The notes: generated from the sequence alone by a model not told the origin. Numbered from the stretch's first letter, positions 24,501-37,480 are shown. The stretch is DNA of 64,000 bases from Fasciola hepatica (GCA_948099385.1 CANUEZ040000163.1:6843501-6907500); one strand, 5' to 3'. Made by a program: numbers and translations.

Positions 24501-26605
24501 AGTTTAGATTCTGAGAAAGGCCGTAGTTACTGAAATACAGATGAGCAGTCACCCAACTGAAAGTCTATTCAACTACGAAAGGGTAAACACGTATCCCACA
24601 TGAAATAATCAATTTAACAGAAGTCCCTAAATTTAAAAGCTGTATGAACTTTATATCGTTTTATTACTGTTCTGGTCTTTTCAGATATCAGTCGTAAAGA
24701 ATAACCTTGAGGAACAGAGTGCTTAGTCGTGATACGTTTCGCGCGTGTGTGTATTATGTGCATGAATGTACCCTTCTATCTAAGTGAGCTAGACAAACGG
24801 CAAACCATCAGTCCGCACTCAGAGTTAGTTTTCACACACAGATCGATAATTATGAGTGTTGAATGTGAACAGGTTGGGGTCACTACGTGCACTTCACATG
24901 TTCTGAGTGAACTGGTCATTCATAAAAACGGTTCGATTTTCAAGAATAATGAATACGATTTTGTAAAGGTTTCTACAAAAATCATTAGCTCTGGAATTAC
25001 CGTATTCTGATAGTCGACTTTTTCAAACACGGCTATAGTTTGTTTAATTCTCACTTTGTATGATACGGATAACGAAACTTGCTTCATTATTTCACATCAA
25101 AGAAGTCCAGAACATAGCAATGTAAACGAGCGATGTCCACGTGAAGTTGGATCATCAGCTTACAATTATCAAACGTCGTTTATCAAGAAGAAACGAAAGA
25201 AACCAGTAATCATGTTTTTCAGGAGAGAGTTCTACACAATGAGGCTGCCAAATAATCCAAGTGCACTCAGAAATTATTTGAGCAATGACTTCATTCTGTT
25301 TTATTTATTTCAAAACCTTTTCGGGAACATATAAGTATGAATAGTTATATGAAATTCTAAGCAAACTCACTTCAATGGCTATGAAGCCGCAAGGCCTATA
25401 AGACCACCTGGTATGAACCGCGGAGAATCACAGACAGCTTTATTAGGGGTTTCTCCATAACATCGCGAACTACCGTAACTTGATCCATTCGGTCAAGCCG
25501 CAAGTATTTCCCTGGGCTGAATAATTTGCTGTGAAATAAGCTTCCGTACCCTGTGTAATGAACATCAGCAGTGAAATATTCCATCAATTTTGTATCTGTT
25601 TTTTCAATACCAATACCAAGGAAGATGTAAAAGCCGCATGTTTCCATTTGCACATTTACAAGCATTGTTTCGTTATTAAAAAAAACTGGTTATCATCATT
25701 TGATAAATAAATGAACCGCTTGCACTAATGTAGTCCATTAAAACTGCAATATCGGCAATATACCTAAAAACAGGACGGTATACATATTTACTTAAACCAA
25801 AGCCTCTTTACGCCATTTTGATTCATGAAATTCGCTTGTGTATCTGGTTACAAAGGTAATAGGTTTAAATAGAGCATTCTTCACTTGAAGGAAAAATAGC
25901 CTGCTGGACTAAACTCTGAGTTCCAACAGTTGTTGGCTAAGATAGTGAAGGATGTATGTACCAGGGTGCAACACCGTACGTATACAATATTTGCACTGAA
26001 AAACCTTCGAATTTCAACAAAACCTGTAGATTAGGGATTTACTCCTGAATGAATCATATTGACTTTTGTCCGCTTCCACAATCACGCGTCAGATAACCAC
26101 ATAAGCTAAGGAGGATTACTAACTTATGCTTTTGCTCACTCACGAAAGCTTTTATTTCATTCAATGATTTACCTAGATCATAATTCATCCGCAGACTGCA
26201 GGCTGTTCTAGGTTATTGATTTCAACACAGTAGCACATTCAGCTGTGTCCTGAGATTCGGATTGATCAGTGTTCTTGGTGGCTATATGGGGATCAGATGG
26301 AACATACAAAAGTCACATATTTATTACTTGAATGGTCATAATATCACACGACAGCTTCGTTGTATATTTCTCGAAAATGCTTTGATACGACTCTTTCTAA
26401 CGTCCCCATTTACACTGGTTATTTATGTGCATGTAAATGTCTGCCCTTGTAAATACAAGATGCCTATGTAATCGGTGGTGTCTCAGTCAGGTAGTTCCCA
26501 TATAGTCTCATCCCCGAACTACAATTACCAAGCTCATGTTCAGCCCCCTAGTCCTTACCGAATGCTTATCTCATCCGAAAGGTCCCGTGTTTCTTATTTC
26601 TCTCA
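16795..26605 (+). repeat. left arm of a ~9.8-kb inverted duplication
   Basis: This arm aligns in reverse complement, and in the same order, with 41535-51310. Matched points (17.9/50.3, 19.7/48.4, 20.4/47.65, 21.6/46.45, 24.45/43.65, 25.5/42.5, 26.3/41.8 kb) all sum to about 68.0-68.1 kb, so there are few large indels. In stretches I compared by eye, divergence was roughly 8-18%. The arm holds the 3' half of a LINE and a SINE-like head, and no convincing gene. Its outer edge lies inside the LINE. I see no terminal inverted repeats at the arm ends. Confidence 0.85.
20403..20465 (-). repeat. tRNA-derived SINE-like head (left-arm copy)
   Basis: On the minus strand it reads as a tRNA-like A box (GGCTTAATAGGTAGAGCAGC) and B box (CATCGGTTCGTATAC) at tRNA spacing. 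The same unit occurs in the right arm at 47616-47677, so it was inserted before the inverted duplication. A cloverleaf does not close well, which favours a decayed SINE over a functional tRNA. Confidence 0.5.
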
Positions 26606-29600
26606 CAGTGCGTACATCGGATGCTTATTGACGACCCGATCTGCCTTACTGATGCAAATTATGCACATCTACTTCCGTTTACCATTAACGAATGCCCAAT
26701 CCACTAGCCAAAGCAGAACAAATGGGCTGCAAACCCACAGATTGCAGCCCAGATGCAATCAAAGATAACTTATTCTAGAATCTCCACAACTTCGTACGTA
26801 AATCCGGGCTGGAAGGAGTAGCTTTATTAATAGACCTGACTGAAAGAGTAGAACAGTAGTCGTTGAATGAAGCACATTTAAGAGGCTCTACTGGGTGGAC
26901 CAAACACAGCATCCACTTTCTCTCAGTAAGCAGAAGACTCACATCATCCATATGGAAATGAGCCACAGATGGCGGGACTTCATACAAGACGGCTGCTAGT
27001 ACTTGAGCCCTAGCCTTGCTTACGACCAAGCAGCATTTTGCACCAAGCTGCAAAAATAATTCGGTTTACTTTCCAAACGCAAGCTGCAGCGGAGATAAGA
27101 TTACTACAAGCTTCCCCTTACACCTCGACTATCAACCTTCCAAAGATCAATAACTAATATGATAGAATTGACCTCACTTGCTAACATCAAAAATCACTTG
27201 TTGCTTATCAAGACCGTTTTGTAATCAGTCAAATATTTCATCGAAAAACCTTGGGCCAGTTTAGGGCACATGGGTTACGTCTTGTTCAGCGGAATTTGAT
27301 TAGGTTTCCTATATTTTGCTTTCTCCGCACTTTTCATAGTGGAATCTATTCTATGGTCCGGTCATATAACCGGTGGTGTTGAAAATCTCCCAGGGAACAC
27401 GAGTTTTGACAAGAAATGTGTCAATGACATAACCTCACTAAATTAGAGTGCATAGGTAACACAAAACGCTCCGAACCGCTTGGCAGTTGAGGTTTCCGGG
27501 TATGGCATGCATTATCGCTTTCAAGGTGCAGTACATTTGGATCAGTGGCGGAAGCATACATGTGCACTCATCAGCTGTTGTGATCGGCTGGATTTGGCCG
27601 ACATACAAGTGGTGTTAAGGAGCAGATTACTTCATAAATAGAGAAAGCTAGAATATCTTTCAAAAGCCCGCGACAACCTCAGCCTCACAACGACATTCGG
27701 CTTGTTTATGAAAGATGAGTGCCATAGTTTGTAATGTTTTGCAATACGAGACGAAAATCTTTGCTATGAGGATCCTCAGCATCATTATTGTTTACCAAAC
27801 GACTTTTCCGATGCGTCCACTTGCATCAAATGAAAAAGTCGATTGAATACCGACCAGGTAAGCCCTCGTGTTTTGGGCATAGAAAGTTTTTTTCCTAATC
27901 AAGAAAACTAGTGTGAACGGCATCCAGTGGCTCGGGCACATTATACGTATGCTAGCCCAAGGGAACCCTCCAACAAAATAATAACGAAATATCTCCAAAA
28001 TTATCAGCTGACGAGGTAAAATCATACAGTATTGTTCCCCTTCCCTAATAACAACTTCTCAATTTGTTGTGTTTAAATTTTCCCTCTTGTTGTGTCTGCT
28101 GTTGGTGCTTTGGTGCCATGTCTAATTTCAATCAGAAGCATCATATATATATACATCTGTTGCAAAAAATACACGAAATGTGTACAAAGGCTGACGAATA
28201 TCACCATGCGTTTTCATTGCCTTCATAATTTATCTGGCCTAAACTTGATATGAGCCCTTAGGAGACAGCTATTGACAAGAAAATACGTTTTGCCTCAATT
28301 TAAGTCGAAGCAGTTGATTTAGTGGCTCCCAGTTAGCTGAGACGTGCGGCATGCCAAAGAGTAGTTCGTGAACCCATTCAGCAAAATGTTTCCGCATCAT
28401 GGAGCACTGGGATCCCGACTAGTGTTAGCATTGAAGCCTCAACCTTGATTGGTCATTCAGCATACCTGTTTCACCGGTACCTTGATTCCTAACACGCTCA
28501 GAAAGGATGATACCACCTACTAGCTGGTTGAAACAAACATCAAATCTCTGGAGTCACCTTCGGTTCAAACTCTTGGTAACCCCTTGATTTACCATATTCA
28601 GAGAAAACAGTTTTGACAGTACAAAAGTCAGATTTCAGCCACACTAGCTGTATGATGTATTGTTCATCCAGACACTAGACACTTTGAATAGATAGCATGG
28701 GGAGAAATATGGGTTTGTGCAGGGAATCCACGAGTGCAACCAATGCACCGCGTACATAAGATGTGTGAATAATTTACTGTGAAAAGCTTACACAGCTGTG
28801 AAATGAAATATAAATTGAAAAATACAACAGGTTGCTCAGTCGCTGTGCCTTTCATTGAACAGGATATATTTTTTCTAAATTTTACACGGTAAATAGAGAC
28901 AACACGAGTAAGGTATGGAGTATTTCCATGATGTACAGTGGGTCATGTGATATAATTGAAGTTGTGCAGCTACGCGCAGACTGGGAGACAAAGATAACGC
29001 TAAACTATCAAGTTGCACTAGGGATAAACATTTGTGAAGTGTTTTGGGAAATTTGACAAAAAACTCCTAATGTCGTTTAGGTGTTATTCCTCTGTAGGTT
29101 TATTTCTCATTCTTTGGTATCAACAGCAGCTGAGCACCATGTGTGCTTTTCCAGTTGAGATGACAGCGAAAAGATTACGAAGTTTCACTGATGTGCCAAA
29201 CTAATGTACCGTTGAGCTTTCTGTATGAAATCCAATCTGAATGAATCAAAGCACACCAGTTGACTTTGCGAGAATGTCTTCCTAAGGTGTATTGAGAAGC
29301 TCAGTTTTTGCTACGTGCTGTACCCGGTTGGTCAAAAGCCACTGTCGTTGAGAGAATGTCCAAAATGATTTAAAAGAAACAAGTTGGGCCTCGGGATCAC
29401 CGTGGTCGTTGCTCGTAATCCAATGCACAACGTTTAATAAACAATGCAGGCAGGGCGTTTCTCCGATGGAAAATAGCACAGAGTTTGGTTGAACTTCTGA
29501 TAGCCGAAGAGTCTCGAAGAAAATATGGTATTGTAGGAGCCAGCAAACTAATTGACAACAAAATCTTTCCTCGTGGGATACATTGTTGGTGTTTTAGGGA

Positions 29601-30326
29601 TTGAGAATCAGCCATTTTTGCTTTCTGATTAGCGTTCACATCTTGAGATGAAAACTGTATTTTTGGGGTGGATCACAATAACAGAAGAATCCCTTGACTC
29701 ACTGAGTTCCCTACCATATACGTTTCGCGCCATATATTTCTAACCCGGATTTACCAAACGCTTTGTATTTTCTGTTTTTTACTAACCACCATTGTTTAAA
29801 CTTATACACTCCCGTCAAATTTAATAAGTTCATGGGTCGAGTCCGCCAGTCGGAGCATATCCACGGTTCAGGAGCAGAAGTACAACGACGTTCTGCGCCC
29901 ACGGATGTTTGTCAGTACCAATACGGAGCTTTGCAGCCTTGAACGGTCACATCAACTTCTGACAGTCGACAGGGATATCGAATCCTACCACCGAGTCTTC
30001 TGTGGCGGAGACCCACCTTACATCCTCCAGTCATTTCCATGAGGCAGCGGCAAAACGTCGAACTGAGCAGTTAACAACTGATGATTAAGACAACCTCTTC
30101 CAAAGTAAATATTCCTGCAGTTCTGGCAAACTGACATTTATTCGACGGAATCACATGGAGCAAATAAGCAAGACGTGTTTCGCATGTTAATCGATTCCAG
30201 GCACACCATGGAGTATCGAAAGTGTATTGCAGCTACTGATGACAGTTGTAGTACTAAGGTTTGTGGCATTCCTGTGCCAGTCAAAGCAGCCGTCAGCTTA
30301 TCTTCTTGAAAAGAACATTTGGTAAT
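26606..30326. other. inner spacer, first part: nothing recognised
   Basis: Several short minus-strand frames (27792-28025, 28664-28855, 29282-29479 and 29397-29639) show no domain and no consistent splice sites. The overlapping pair at 29.28-29.64 kb and the relatively GC-rich plus-strand stretch near 29.86-30.04 kb (TVQEQKYNDVLRPR) look like an old mobile-element fragment that I cannot name. Confidence 0.3.
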
Positions 30327-30684
30327 TCAGCAAATGTTTTGGAAACAGGTCGTAGTACACCTCTGAAACCACCCACTTTGAGGATCCTCAGCCAATCAGA
30401 AACGCAGTGAACAGGTTAAACAAAAGCCCATTCTGATTGGTTGATATTACATCTACTAAGTAATGCGTGTGTTATACAACGCATTTATAGAGAATAATTC
30501 CGCTACCCCCAGCATCACTCACTAACGAAAGAAAGTTGAACATAGATGAGGCAACATCCTTTGTATAAAGACTAGTCCAGCTTTGGTAGATGATGGCTGC
30601 CCTGTGAGGTGCGATGTTTTTCACACCATCGAGCGGAACCCCAGATATTTCGAGATAGAATTCATTCAGTTGAGCTATGCTTAT
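30327..30684 (-). CDS. candidate spliced gene, 3' exons only (unrecognised)
   Basis: Exon 30684-30523 (162 nt) lies between a strong acceptor (GTCATTTTGCAG) and a consensus donor (GTGAGT). It is open only in phase 0-0 for 54 codons (ISIAQLNEFYLEISG, VKNIAPHRAAIIYQSW, VASSMFNFLSL). A terminal exon, 30362-30327, after the acceptor GGGTGGTTTCAG reads RCTTTCFQNIC followed by TGA. The same frame is also open upstream to about 30.84 kb and carries a hydrophobic segment (RILLIILDLAVTVTVFGKAL) that could be a signal or membrane anchor, but it has no ATG. I recognise no family. The gene would be divergent from the candidate starting at 30986. Confidence 0.36.
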
Positions 30685-30985
30685 CTGCAAAATGACTATC
30701 ACGGGTATGTTCGACGGAGTATGACTGTAACCAGACAACGATAATTTGGGAAAACTGAATTTTCTACATCTTATCCACTGACCTGCCAGTGCCTTGCCAA
30801 AGACGGTTACTGTCACGGCTAAGTCCAATATGATCAGCAGGATGCGACATATGGATGCTGATTGTATTCAGTTTCTTCTATCTTCTGGAGAAATTCAGTA
30901 TAGCAGAAGTGGCACATGGATTTCAGAAAGCCTTCTTTCTCGCAAGTTGCTTACTTAATGCTCGTAACTCCTGAAACAGTAAGAC

Positions 30986-31176
30986 ATGACGGTAGACAAT
31001 CGGGCATTTCCAGTATCAGTGATTAATAATTTTGCGAAACTCGCTCGACTGTTGATGAGAGAGAGCAGTGCAGTGAGAAAAATAGATGTAAGTATCATCA
31101 TTCGTCAAAAATCACCCTCTTTCTTACATTCCAGTAGGCGCATACGATCACCGATCATCTCCACCAAATTTCATAG
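30986..31176 (+). CDS. candidate small two-exon gene
   Basis: A first exon, 30986-31087, starts with ATG (MTVDNRAFPVSVINNFAK) and ends at a consensus donor, GAT/GTAAGT. A very good acceptor follows after only about 50 bases, with two tandem AGs (CCAG then TAG). If the first AG is used, the next codon is TAG and the product has 34 residues. If the second is used, translation continues for AHTITDHLHQIS and stops at 31176 (46 residues). Without splicing the frame gives 70 codons to 31198. Function unknown. Confidence 0.28.
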
Positions 31177-31343
31177 CAACTTAGCTTTCTTTGAATAACC
31201 CCAATATTTTTGGTTTCTCAATTAAAACGAGAATGATGATACACTTCTTTATTTACTTATCCAGTTATCAAACAACGTTCAGCTGTACAGAAGGAGTCCG
31301 TGACCAGTGAAGGATTCCTAGAGGGAAAAATATCGGCGATGAT

Positions 31344-31400
31344 GGGACTCAAACCCAAATTGGTATAGAACATCGTGCCCGTTGCAATCAGTTTCATTCA
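31344..31400 (-). repeat. tRNA-derived SINE-like head
   Basis: Minus strand: B-box-like GGGTTTGAGTCCC (31356-31344) with an A-box-like GCAACGGGCACGATG upstream at tRNA spacing. Too degenerate for a tRNA gene. Confidence 0.35.
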
Positions 31401-33700
31401 CCGCGACTTCACAGAACCCAGCGCTACCTAAAGTAATTGCATGTTGTCGTTTGATTTAGAATACACGTGAGAATTATTATATTTGTGAATGTAAAATGCT
31501 TCCTTTATTTATTTCCTTTTTTATGTCATTGTTCTCTTACGTCTAACAAGTTTTCACCGTGCTAAACAAACCAGTATACTACTGCGTGCTAATGAAATCC
31601 ATGAATAATTGAAAATTTGAAAACTGTTTGTTGATATTAATGATGCATTTGACACCTAACGATGGATGGTCTGTGTGGCCTCGAACTAGTCGATAACTTT
31701 GTAAAAGAAAACATTGTACGACCTTCGACTTATTTCAAGTACAAAACAATTTACCCGGTAATAATGAAAATTGAGATTTCCCATGAGTTGACTACGAGAC
31801 CCACTAGTGATGGCAATTGAATATGTTGGGAAAGTTTTATAAGGCATGAGGTTTTGAGACTCACTTTGGGATAACCATGAATCATGTCACATACGTCCAT
31901 ATATACTACAATCCTCAATAGATGTTGTGGTACAACTCCTTTGTGGGAAAAGATCTTCGAGAGATATCACGCTATCTTTGGAACGCGAAAATCCCAGATA
32001 GGTTTATCTTAGTAATATGATCTTCAAAATGAACAAAACTTTGTGGATCACGGTGAAAAAACTCCTTTTCCCCGTAGAACTAAATTCCACTGGGATAGAT
32101 GTAAGTGAATACGGATTTGCAGACATGTTCGAAGTCAAAGAACATTCATTAAAGAAATAATCACACCAGTTTGTGGAATTTATTTTAGCTTTGACAGCCG
32201 CAAATTGCTTTACTCAGACAAATTCATGCAAGCTCGTGATAAATTGCGAATGCCAATGGCGCATTTTTATTGCACTTTTCTCAACATGGATCCTACTCGG
32301 TTAGATAAAAATGGTTGCTAACAAATGCTGCAATTTGTAACGTCTGCTGTTTAGGAAGATACTTCTCCGATACACAGAACATGCACCTCACGTATATTTA
32401 CCAAGAATAAAGACGACCACAAAATACAGGAAAAAATATTAGTTGTTTCTCCTTTTCCATTTGTAAAAGGAAGTTTGTGGCTGATAAGTATCCCGAAAAA
32501 TTGCCAGTGTTGTAAAGCTTCTACAAATAAGTATTTCGATAGATATTTACCATGGTTACCGTGGTCATACTATTGAGCCCTCGTATATATTGTACCAAAG
32601 AATTATTTGTTTTTAACGGGAAGTTTCTTTGTTTCATCAGCTGACAAACTGATGATTGATGTGTACTGGTCTGCGAGCAGCTGAACCACAAATGCACTAG
32701 TTTTGACGATCGATGTCCTTTATCCAGGGGTAAGCATATTGCTCTTCACAGGAAATTCTACGATCGATGGACACACGTACACTGTTTGCCTTTTCGTCAG
32801 GTATTCTGGTAAATACACTAGTTCTCATTCCGCTTCTCGATAAACTTCAGTGAAAATGGATAACTACTGGTTGGAAAGTTCATTAAGCTGAGTCAAATCC
32901 GCATTTCGTGAGGGTATTTTGTATTCAATGTGCAATGAACCTTACTTCGTACGACATTCAGTGTTTATAATCACTGGTTACGACCATTCGACCCATCCAT
33001 TCGAGGTTTCACCGCTTCTGGTGCAATTAATACAGAAGAATTTCGACTTGATTGCATTGATTTGTCTCAGCTCAGTATGGATTATTTTACTACCGATTTC
33101 AAAATTAAAGATAATTTGAAATACTGCTCTCCCATTCATCAGAGAACCAGTGAGCATGTCATGGGGTTCAAACGTTCTATTTTGTGCTGGTGTCTTTCGT
33201 CTTTCTATCTTCCCGAAACAGTACTTGTTTGTATGAAATGACTTATGTTGGGTGAAAGATAGGCGGAAGTATCCTTATATTTTCCCACTATTTCTCAGCG
33301 TGAATACATGCAGATAAATGACGTATGAAAATGCCGTAAACTTTTATCATTGCATAACAAGTCAGTCACCTGCATGTATGCTGAAGTCGATTTCATGCTT
33401 TCTGGTTCATAATGTAAACTCACTTTGGACAATGGTTCTTTCCATGCGCTATTCTTTGTGACTGGATATTTTTATTTTCCAATTTGTTCATGACAAATGG
33501 CCAAGCAATACATTATGTAGAATTATCAAGACAATGAGTTTTTTTGAGAGAATTTGCCCAATTCGCTCACTGTTGTTAATTTGGTCAGTGAAAAAGATGA
33601 ATTTATACTGACTGTCCACACATGAATCACCCTTGTATTAAACTCCCGAATTCAAGGCGGAATAACTGAAACAATGATCGAGGGAATCTTTAACGGGAGG
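31401..33700. other. inner spacer, second part: nothing recognised
   Basis: No open frame above 70 codons. A good acceptor at about 32640 (TTTGTTTCATCAG) starts a 13-codon frame (DKLMIDVYWSASS) ending in TGA; it is too short to call. Confidence 0.3.
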
Positions 33701-34006
33701 TCACAGAGACAACAACGTCACTGAAAAAGGTTCATACTTTTAAAGTTCTTCTAATCGATAAACTATCCCCTGTCAACAGATTTATTTTGAAACACTTGAG
33801 AACGTGTCGGCCCTAGAATTATTTGAACTGTTATAATAATCGCTGATCTACCAAAAGTCTGTACTCACGGTGTTGCCACACAGAAAGATGCTGGGAGATA
33901 TTTATTGCGACTCTTTCAAAAGAGTTTATAATGAAATTATAAGATAACTGCATCAAGGATATTGCACATAGGAACGAGATGACCACCATTCGTTTTCGAC
34001 CATTGC
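33701..34006 (-). CDS. candidate spliced gene, phase-1 exon with membrane-like segment
   Basis: Exon 34006-33869 (138 nt) is flanked by a strong acceptor (TGATCTTCCCTCAG) and a consensus donor (GTGAGT). It is symmetric in phase 1 and encodes NGRKRMVVISFLCAISLMQL followed by NFIINSFERVAINISQHL. The hydrophobic run after the basic NGRKR could be a membrane span. A possible terminal exon, 33720-33701, follows AACCTTTTTCAG and adds five residues (TLLSL) and a TGA. No first exon was found, and the open frame at 34308-34177 has the wrong phase. Function unknown. Confidence 0.3.
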
Positions 34007-34533
34007 CTGAGGGAAGATCATTTCCTTTTATTGATAATTCAATGACCAAAAACCAAGTTCAGAAAAAATTTAGTCACTGTTTGTGGTAATACCAATACAC
34101 AAAACATATGTGTACTATACTTGAATATATTTTTTTATGACAGATATTACAATATATTAGCTGTATTACTACCTACGAAGAACGTGATTTTGAGATTCGC
34201 TTTGCGGCCTCCAGCTGATATTTTACTGATGTACGGCAATGTTTACGATGGTCACCATGAAGCCGTCTCAACTGATGTCGTAAACTGATTTTGAAATTCT
34301 CTTCAACACTGTAGCATTCAATCAAAGGGATTTGAGCCATTGGCAGGTACACACTTTTTGTTTTATGAACGTTCCATTTTTAGATACAAGCCCTACCTAA
34401 GTGGCCCACTTTCACGTGTTCCATCCTTCATCAATTTTTCTCTCGAGTCTTTCGGTTACTTATCACATTTGTTGGTAAACCTGACCATGTCTCTTGATTA
34501 GAAAGTGATCATGGTCTGTTATTTGTGCACAAG

Positions 34534-34871
34534 ATGATTTATATGCGTCTTCAAATCACTTTTTCATGGGCATTTAGGTCGTTCATGAATGAGGTTCACC
34601 ATCGTCCATGTCACATGAGCTGGCTTTTGAAAAATCGTCGTACGATGCTACCACATGGTTCCACTTACCATATGAATGGTCCTCATCATTTGTGGCTCGG
34701 TGAAGACATGTTGATGCGTGATCTGCCTTCGGTAAAGTTGGTATTGTCCTTTAGAACCGTATTTTCGGCTACCTGTTTAGATGAATGTATATCAAGATTT
34801 TCCAATAAGGAATAATTTACTTTTTGTAGGTGCCATTTAAGCCGAAGGGAAAATGGAAGTATCATTTCTAG
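34534..34871 (+). CDS. candidate two-exon gene for a small basic His/Met-rich protein
   Basis: Exon 1 (34534-34731) runs from ATG for 66 codons to the donor TTCG/GTAAAG. A 98-base intron ends in a good acceptor (TTTACTTTTTGTAG). Exon 2 (34830-34871) adds VPFKPKGKWKYHF and a TAG in phase 0. The 79-residue product is rich in His, Met, Arg and Trp (CHMSWLLKNRRTMLPHG, NGPHHLWLGEDMLMRDLPS), and its N-terminus (MRLQITFSWAFRSF) could be a mitochondrial presequence. The first ATG is uncertain because further in-frame ATGs follow (residues 4 and 18), and an acceptor-like TTTAG near 34578 might instead begin the exon. I do not recognise the family. A small mitochondrial protein is a guess from composition. 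Confidence 0.42.
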
Positions 34872-34886
34872 GGGATACAAGAAAAG

Positions 34887-35093
34887 ATGCACTCAAACGG
34901 TGACTATAAATATGAGGAAAGTATCACAGTTAAAAGCAAACTAATAACCAATGGGTCCGAAGTTGTGGAACGACCACCGTTGTTATCTGTCTTCAGATCT
35001 TGTATTAGAAAATCACCGGTGTCCGGATTAGATTTGCCATTCTTTTCAACATATAAGTTACTGGATAGCAAATTTTTGAACAGGTCCCTGTAA
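34887..35093 (+). other. 68-codon ORF just downstream of the previous gene
   Basis: It starts MHSNGDYKYEESITVKSKLI and ends KFLNRSL before TAA. It may be chance coding in a 3' UTR or a separate small gene. No splice sites or domain support it. Confidence 0.2.
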
Positions 35094-37480
35094 CTCAGTT
35101 GTCTCCTTCACTGCAAAGTGACTAATCAATTCTCATGACAACCACAGCAAATATTTTATATTAATGAGGACTTTGAGAATAAACAACGTGGACAAATAAG
35201 CTCGTTTTTTTCAGTTCGCTAATTTGTTTGTTCGTAATGTGTTCTAGGGGATCTTTCAGACAGTTCAAATTCCAGTTTCTTACTGCTAGAAACGTTAGCA
35301 GTAGTTTGATTTTGATTTTTTTTCACTGCCTGATGAAAACGTGAGGTGCTTTGCTCACCTTTAAAAAGGTGAAAGAAACGTAAATTTGCAAACAGTACTT
35401 CCAAACATGCTATAGTGACCAAAGGAATGATCGGATAAAGCTACCCACGCAAAAAAGTGGGCTCCTTTATGTGTATACACGAAAGTGAACTCGGTCTTTG
35501 TGAATAAACGGGTAAAGTTGTTCAATTTGGCGAAGCCTTGCGTGGAAAGCAAGAATCACGTAGCAACTTGCGTAGCATCTGATCAGTGAAATGTTATCCT
35601 TTATATCATAGACAGTTACGTTGCCACTCAATCACTTTTCAGTTAGCTATCTTTGCAATAAAGTCTCCGGTCATGTGGTTTTATCACGCTTCATATTTAT
35701 CAGTAGCTCATGCACTTCGATGTAAAACCTTTTCTTAGCCACCTTTCGGTTATTGATTGATTTGAGCCTAAAACTATCATTTCAGATAAGGTATTGTTAA
35801 AGGCTAGACATCGGCTTCATGAACATCTTTTTTTGGGAGCACTTTTCTACCTGTGATATGCTAAAAGCCACTTAGAAATTTAGGAACATTCACTATGTAG
35901 TACTTACATTATTTTGCCCACTAATGATATTTTGAGCAGCTAATGGCGTAATTCGACCTCAGTATCTTAGTCCACACTGTACCACGCAGATTGCTACGAA
36001 CTCTCAATTTTAGGTGATGAGTGCTTGTATAGGCATTTTACTCCCAGAACGCGAGGCAACCTTCTTTTTCATGATATAGCTTGCGATTAAAAGGGCTAAA
36101 CAATATTAGTCCACCAAATCTGTAATCTCACAAGGGTACTTCCGGGGTGAATGGAATACACCAAAAGTGTTGACGATGTGCCGCATGTAATCATCAACAG
36201 TCCCATTGTGTTGTGTTATTCAGGTGCGGTATATAGTACGAGAGACTTCGCTGCGCTACTGAAGTAAGTATGAACATATCATCGAGATGTAACGGAACCG
36301 ATCGTTTGCTGTCCAACTCATGTCATTATTTATTCATATGTAGGCTACGCAGCTCAAGCTGAGTTAAATGGAGTCGCTAAATCTCCCTTGGGTCACGAAT
36401 GTAGGCCACATCAAAAGCCGGACGACACTGTGTACTTAGTCCATTTACCGTCCCGTTTTCCTTTGACTTTCGAACGGAAAATTAGGTATTCCGACTGACG
36501 CAGATTATGTGGTCGATTTGGTAGATTCAACTCTAAGTTTATTCATTAGTTCCAGATATTACAACAGGGCTGGGTAAAACGCAGTAAGTTCTCGCAGCAC
36601 TGACAGCTGCATTCTTCGCCCGTTTTTCTATTCTGAACCGAGTAACGAGTGATTTCTACAATTACAATCATCTAAGGAAAACCACTACCGCGCTTACTGT
36701 GGTTTCGATGACCAGCTATCCTCAACTAACACCGGACCACCGATAAAACGTTGCTTTCATTTGCTCACACTGCGTCTGGGTCTTCAATCCTACTCCAAAG
36801 CAACCTTTTGGTTCATGGGCGGCGTGTGCACATTCCATTAGGTTCCGTAAAAAATAAATTCTTGGTTCGGCAACACAGGAGGGTTTTCCAAAGATTCATT
36901 ATGATAATAAGAGCATTCATGCATCATTTAATTATTCATAGTAATCGAGATGTTATCAAAAATATTATTGTTTTCTACTGCAAACTTCCTCAGCAAGCAA
37001 AACCATTGTTTGAACGTTTTGGACCCGGGGCAGAAAAGTCAGGTACTACTTTGCATTTTGTTGATATAAACCCATAAACTCGTCCTAACTGCAGCTGCAA
37101 GTAACACATGAATGAGACTTTATCATTATTGAAATCACAGATTCCCTATTGCTGATTAGGTTTTTCATTGAAAAGGTTCCGCCTCAGAGACCAGTACCAT
37201 CAACAACCCATGCAGGTATCAAGAACTTAGTCTCGCCTTTAAGAAAAAAGGTCATACGGGATAGGCAGCTTCTTAGTGATCATCTTCAGAGCATTCATAT
37301 ATCCACCATTAGTATCCAAAACCTATCGCGACTGGGGACACTCATTCCATCACAACCACTGAATTCGTATCGGATTAGCCATCTCAGCATGCATGCAATG
37401 ATCAGGAAAGTCTACCTGCGGTATATTTCAGAAGCATAATCAAACCTGCCCCCGACTCCATGTTCATTGTATCTCTTCGT
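35094..37480. other. inner spacer, third part: mostly nothing recognised
   Basis: Two plus-strand frames (36751-37077 and 37149-37439) precede the gypsy-like tail and could be decayed upstream parts of it, but I could not match them to protease, reverse transcriptase or integrase motifs. Confidence 0.3.

Noticed and set aside
24367..25665. Paired frames in the arms (24367-24552, 24729-25010 and 25396-25665 with 43549-43734, 43089-43460 and 42427-42612)
   Set aside because: They look like conserved paralogous exons at first, but about 26-32% of residues differ against about 15% of bases, as in neutral decay. No consistent splice sites bound them.
16795..26605. The arms as an assembly artefact from two haplotypes
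   Set aside because: Roughly 8-18% divergence with indels is too much for alleles, and the orientation is inverted with a unique spacer. Long reads would still be useful.
34177..34308. Minus-strand 132-nt open block with splice-like ends (LRRLHGDHRKHCRTSVKYQL)
   Set aside because: Phase 2-2 does not join the neighbouring phase-1 exon, and the plus strand of the same block is open too. I cannot choose a strand.
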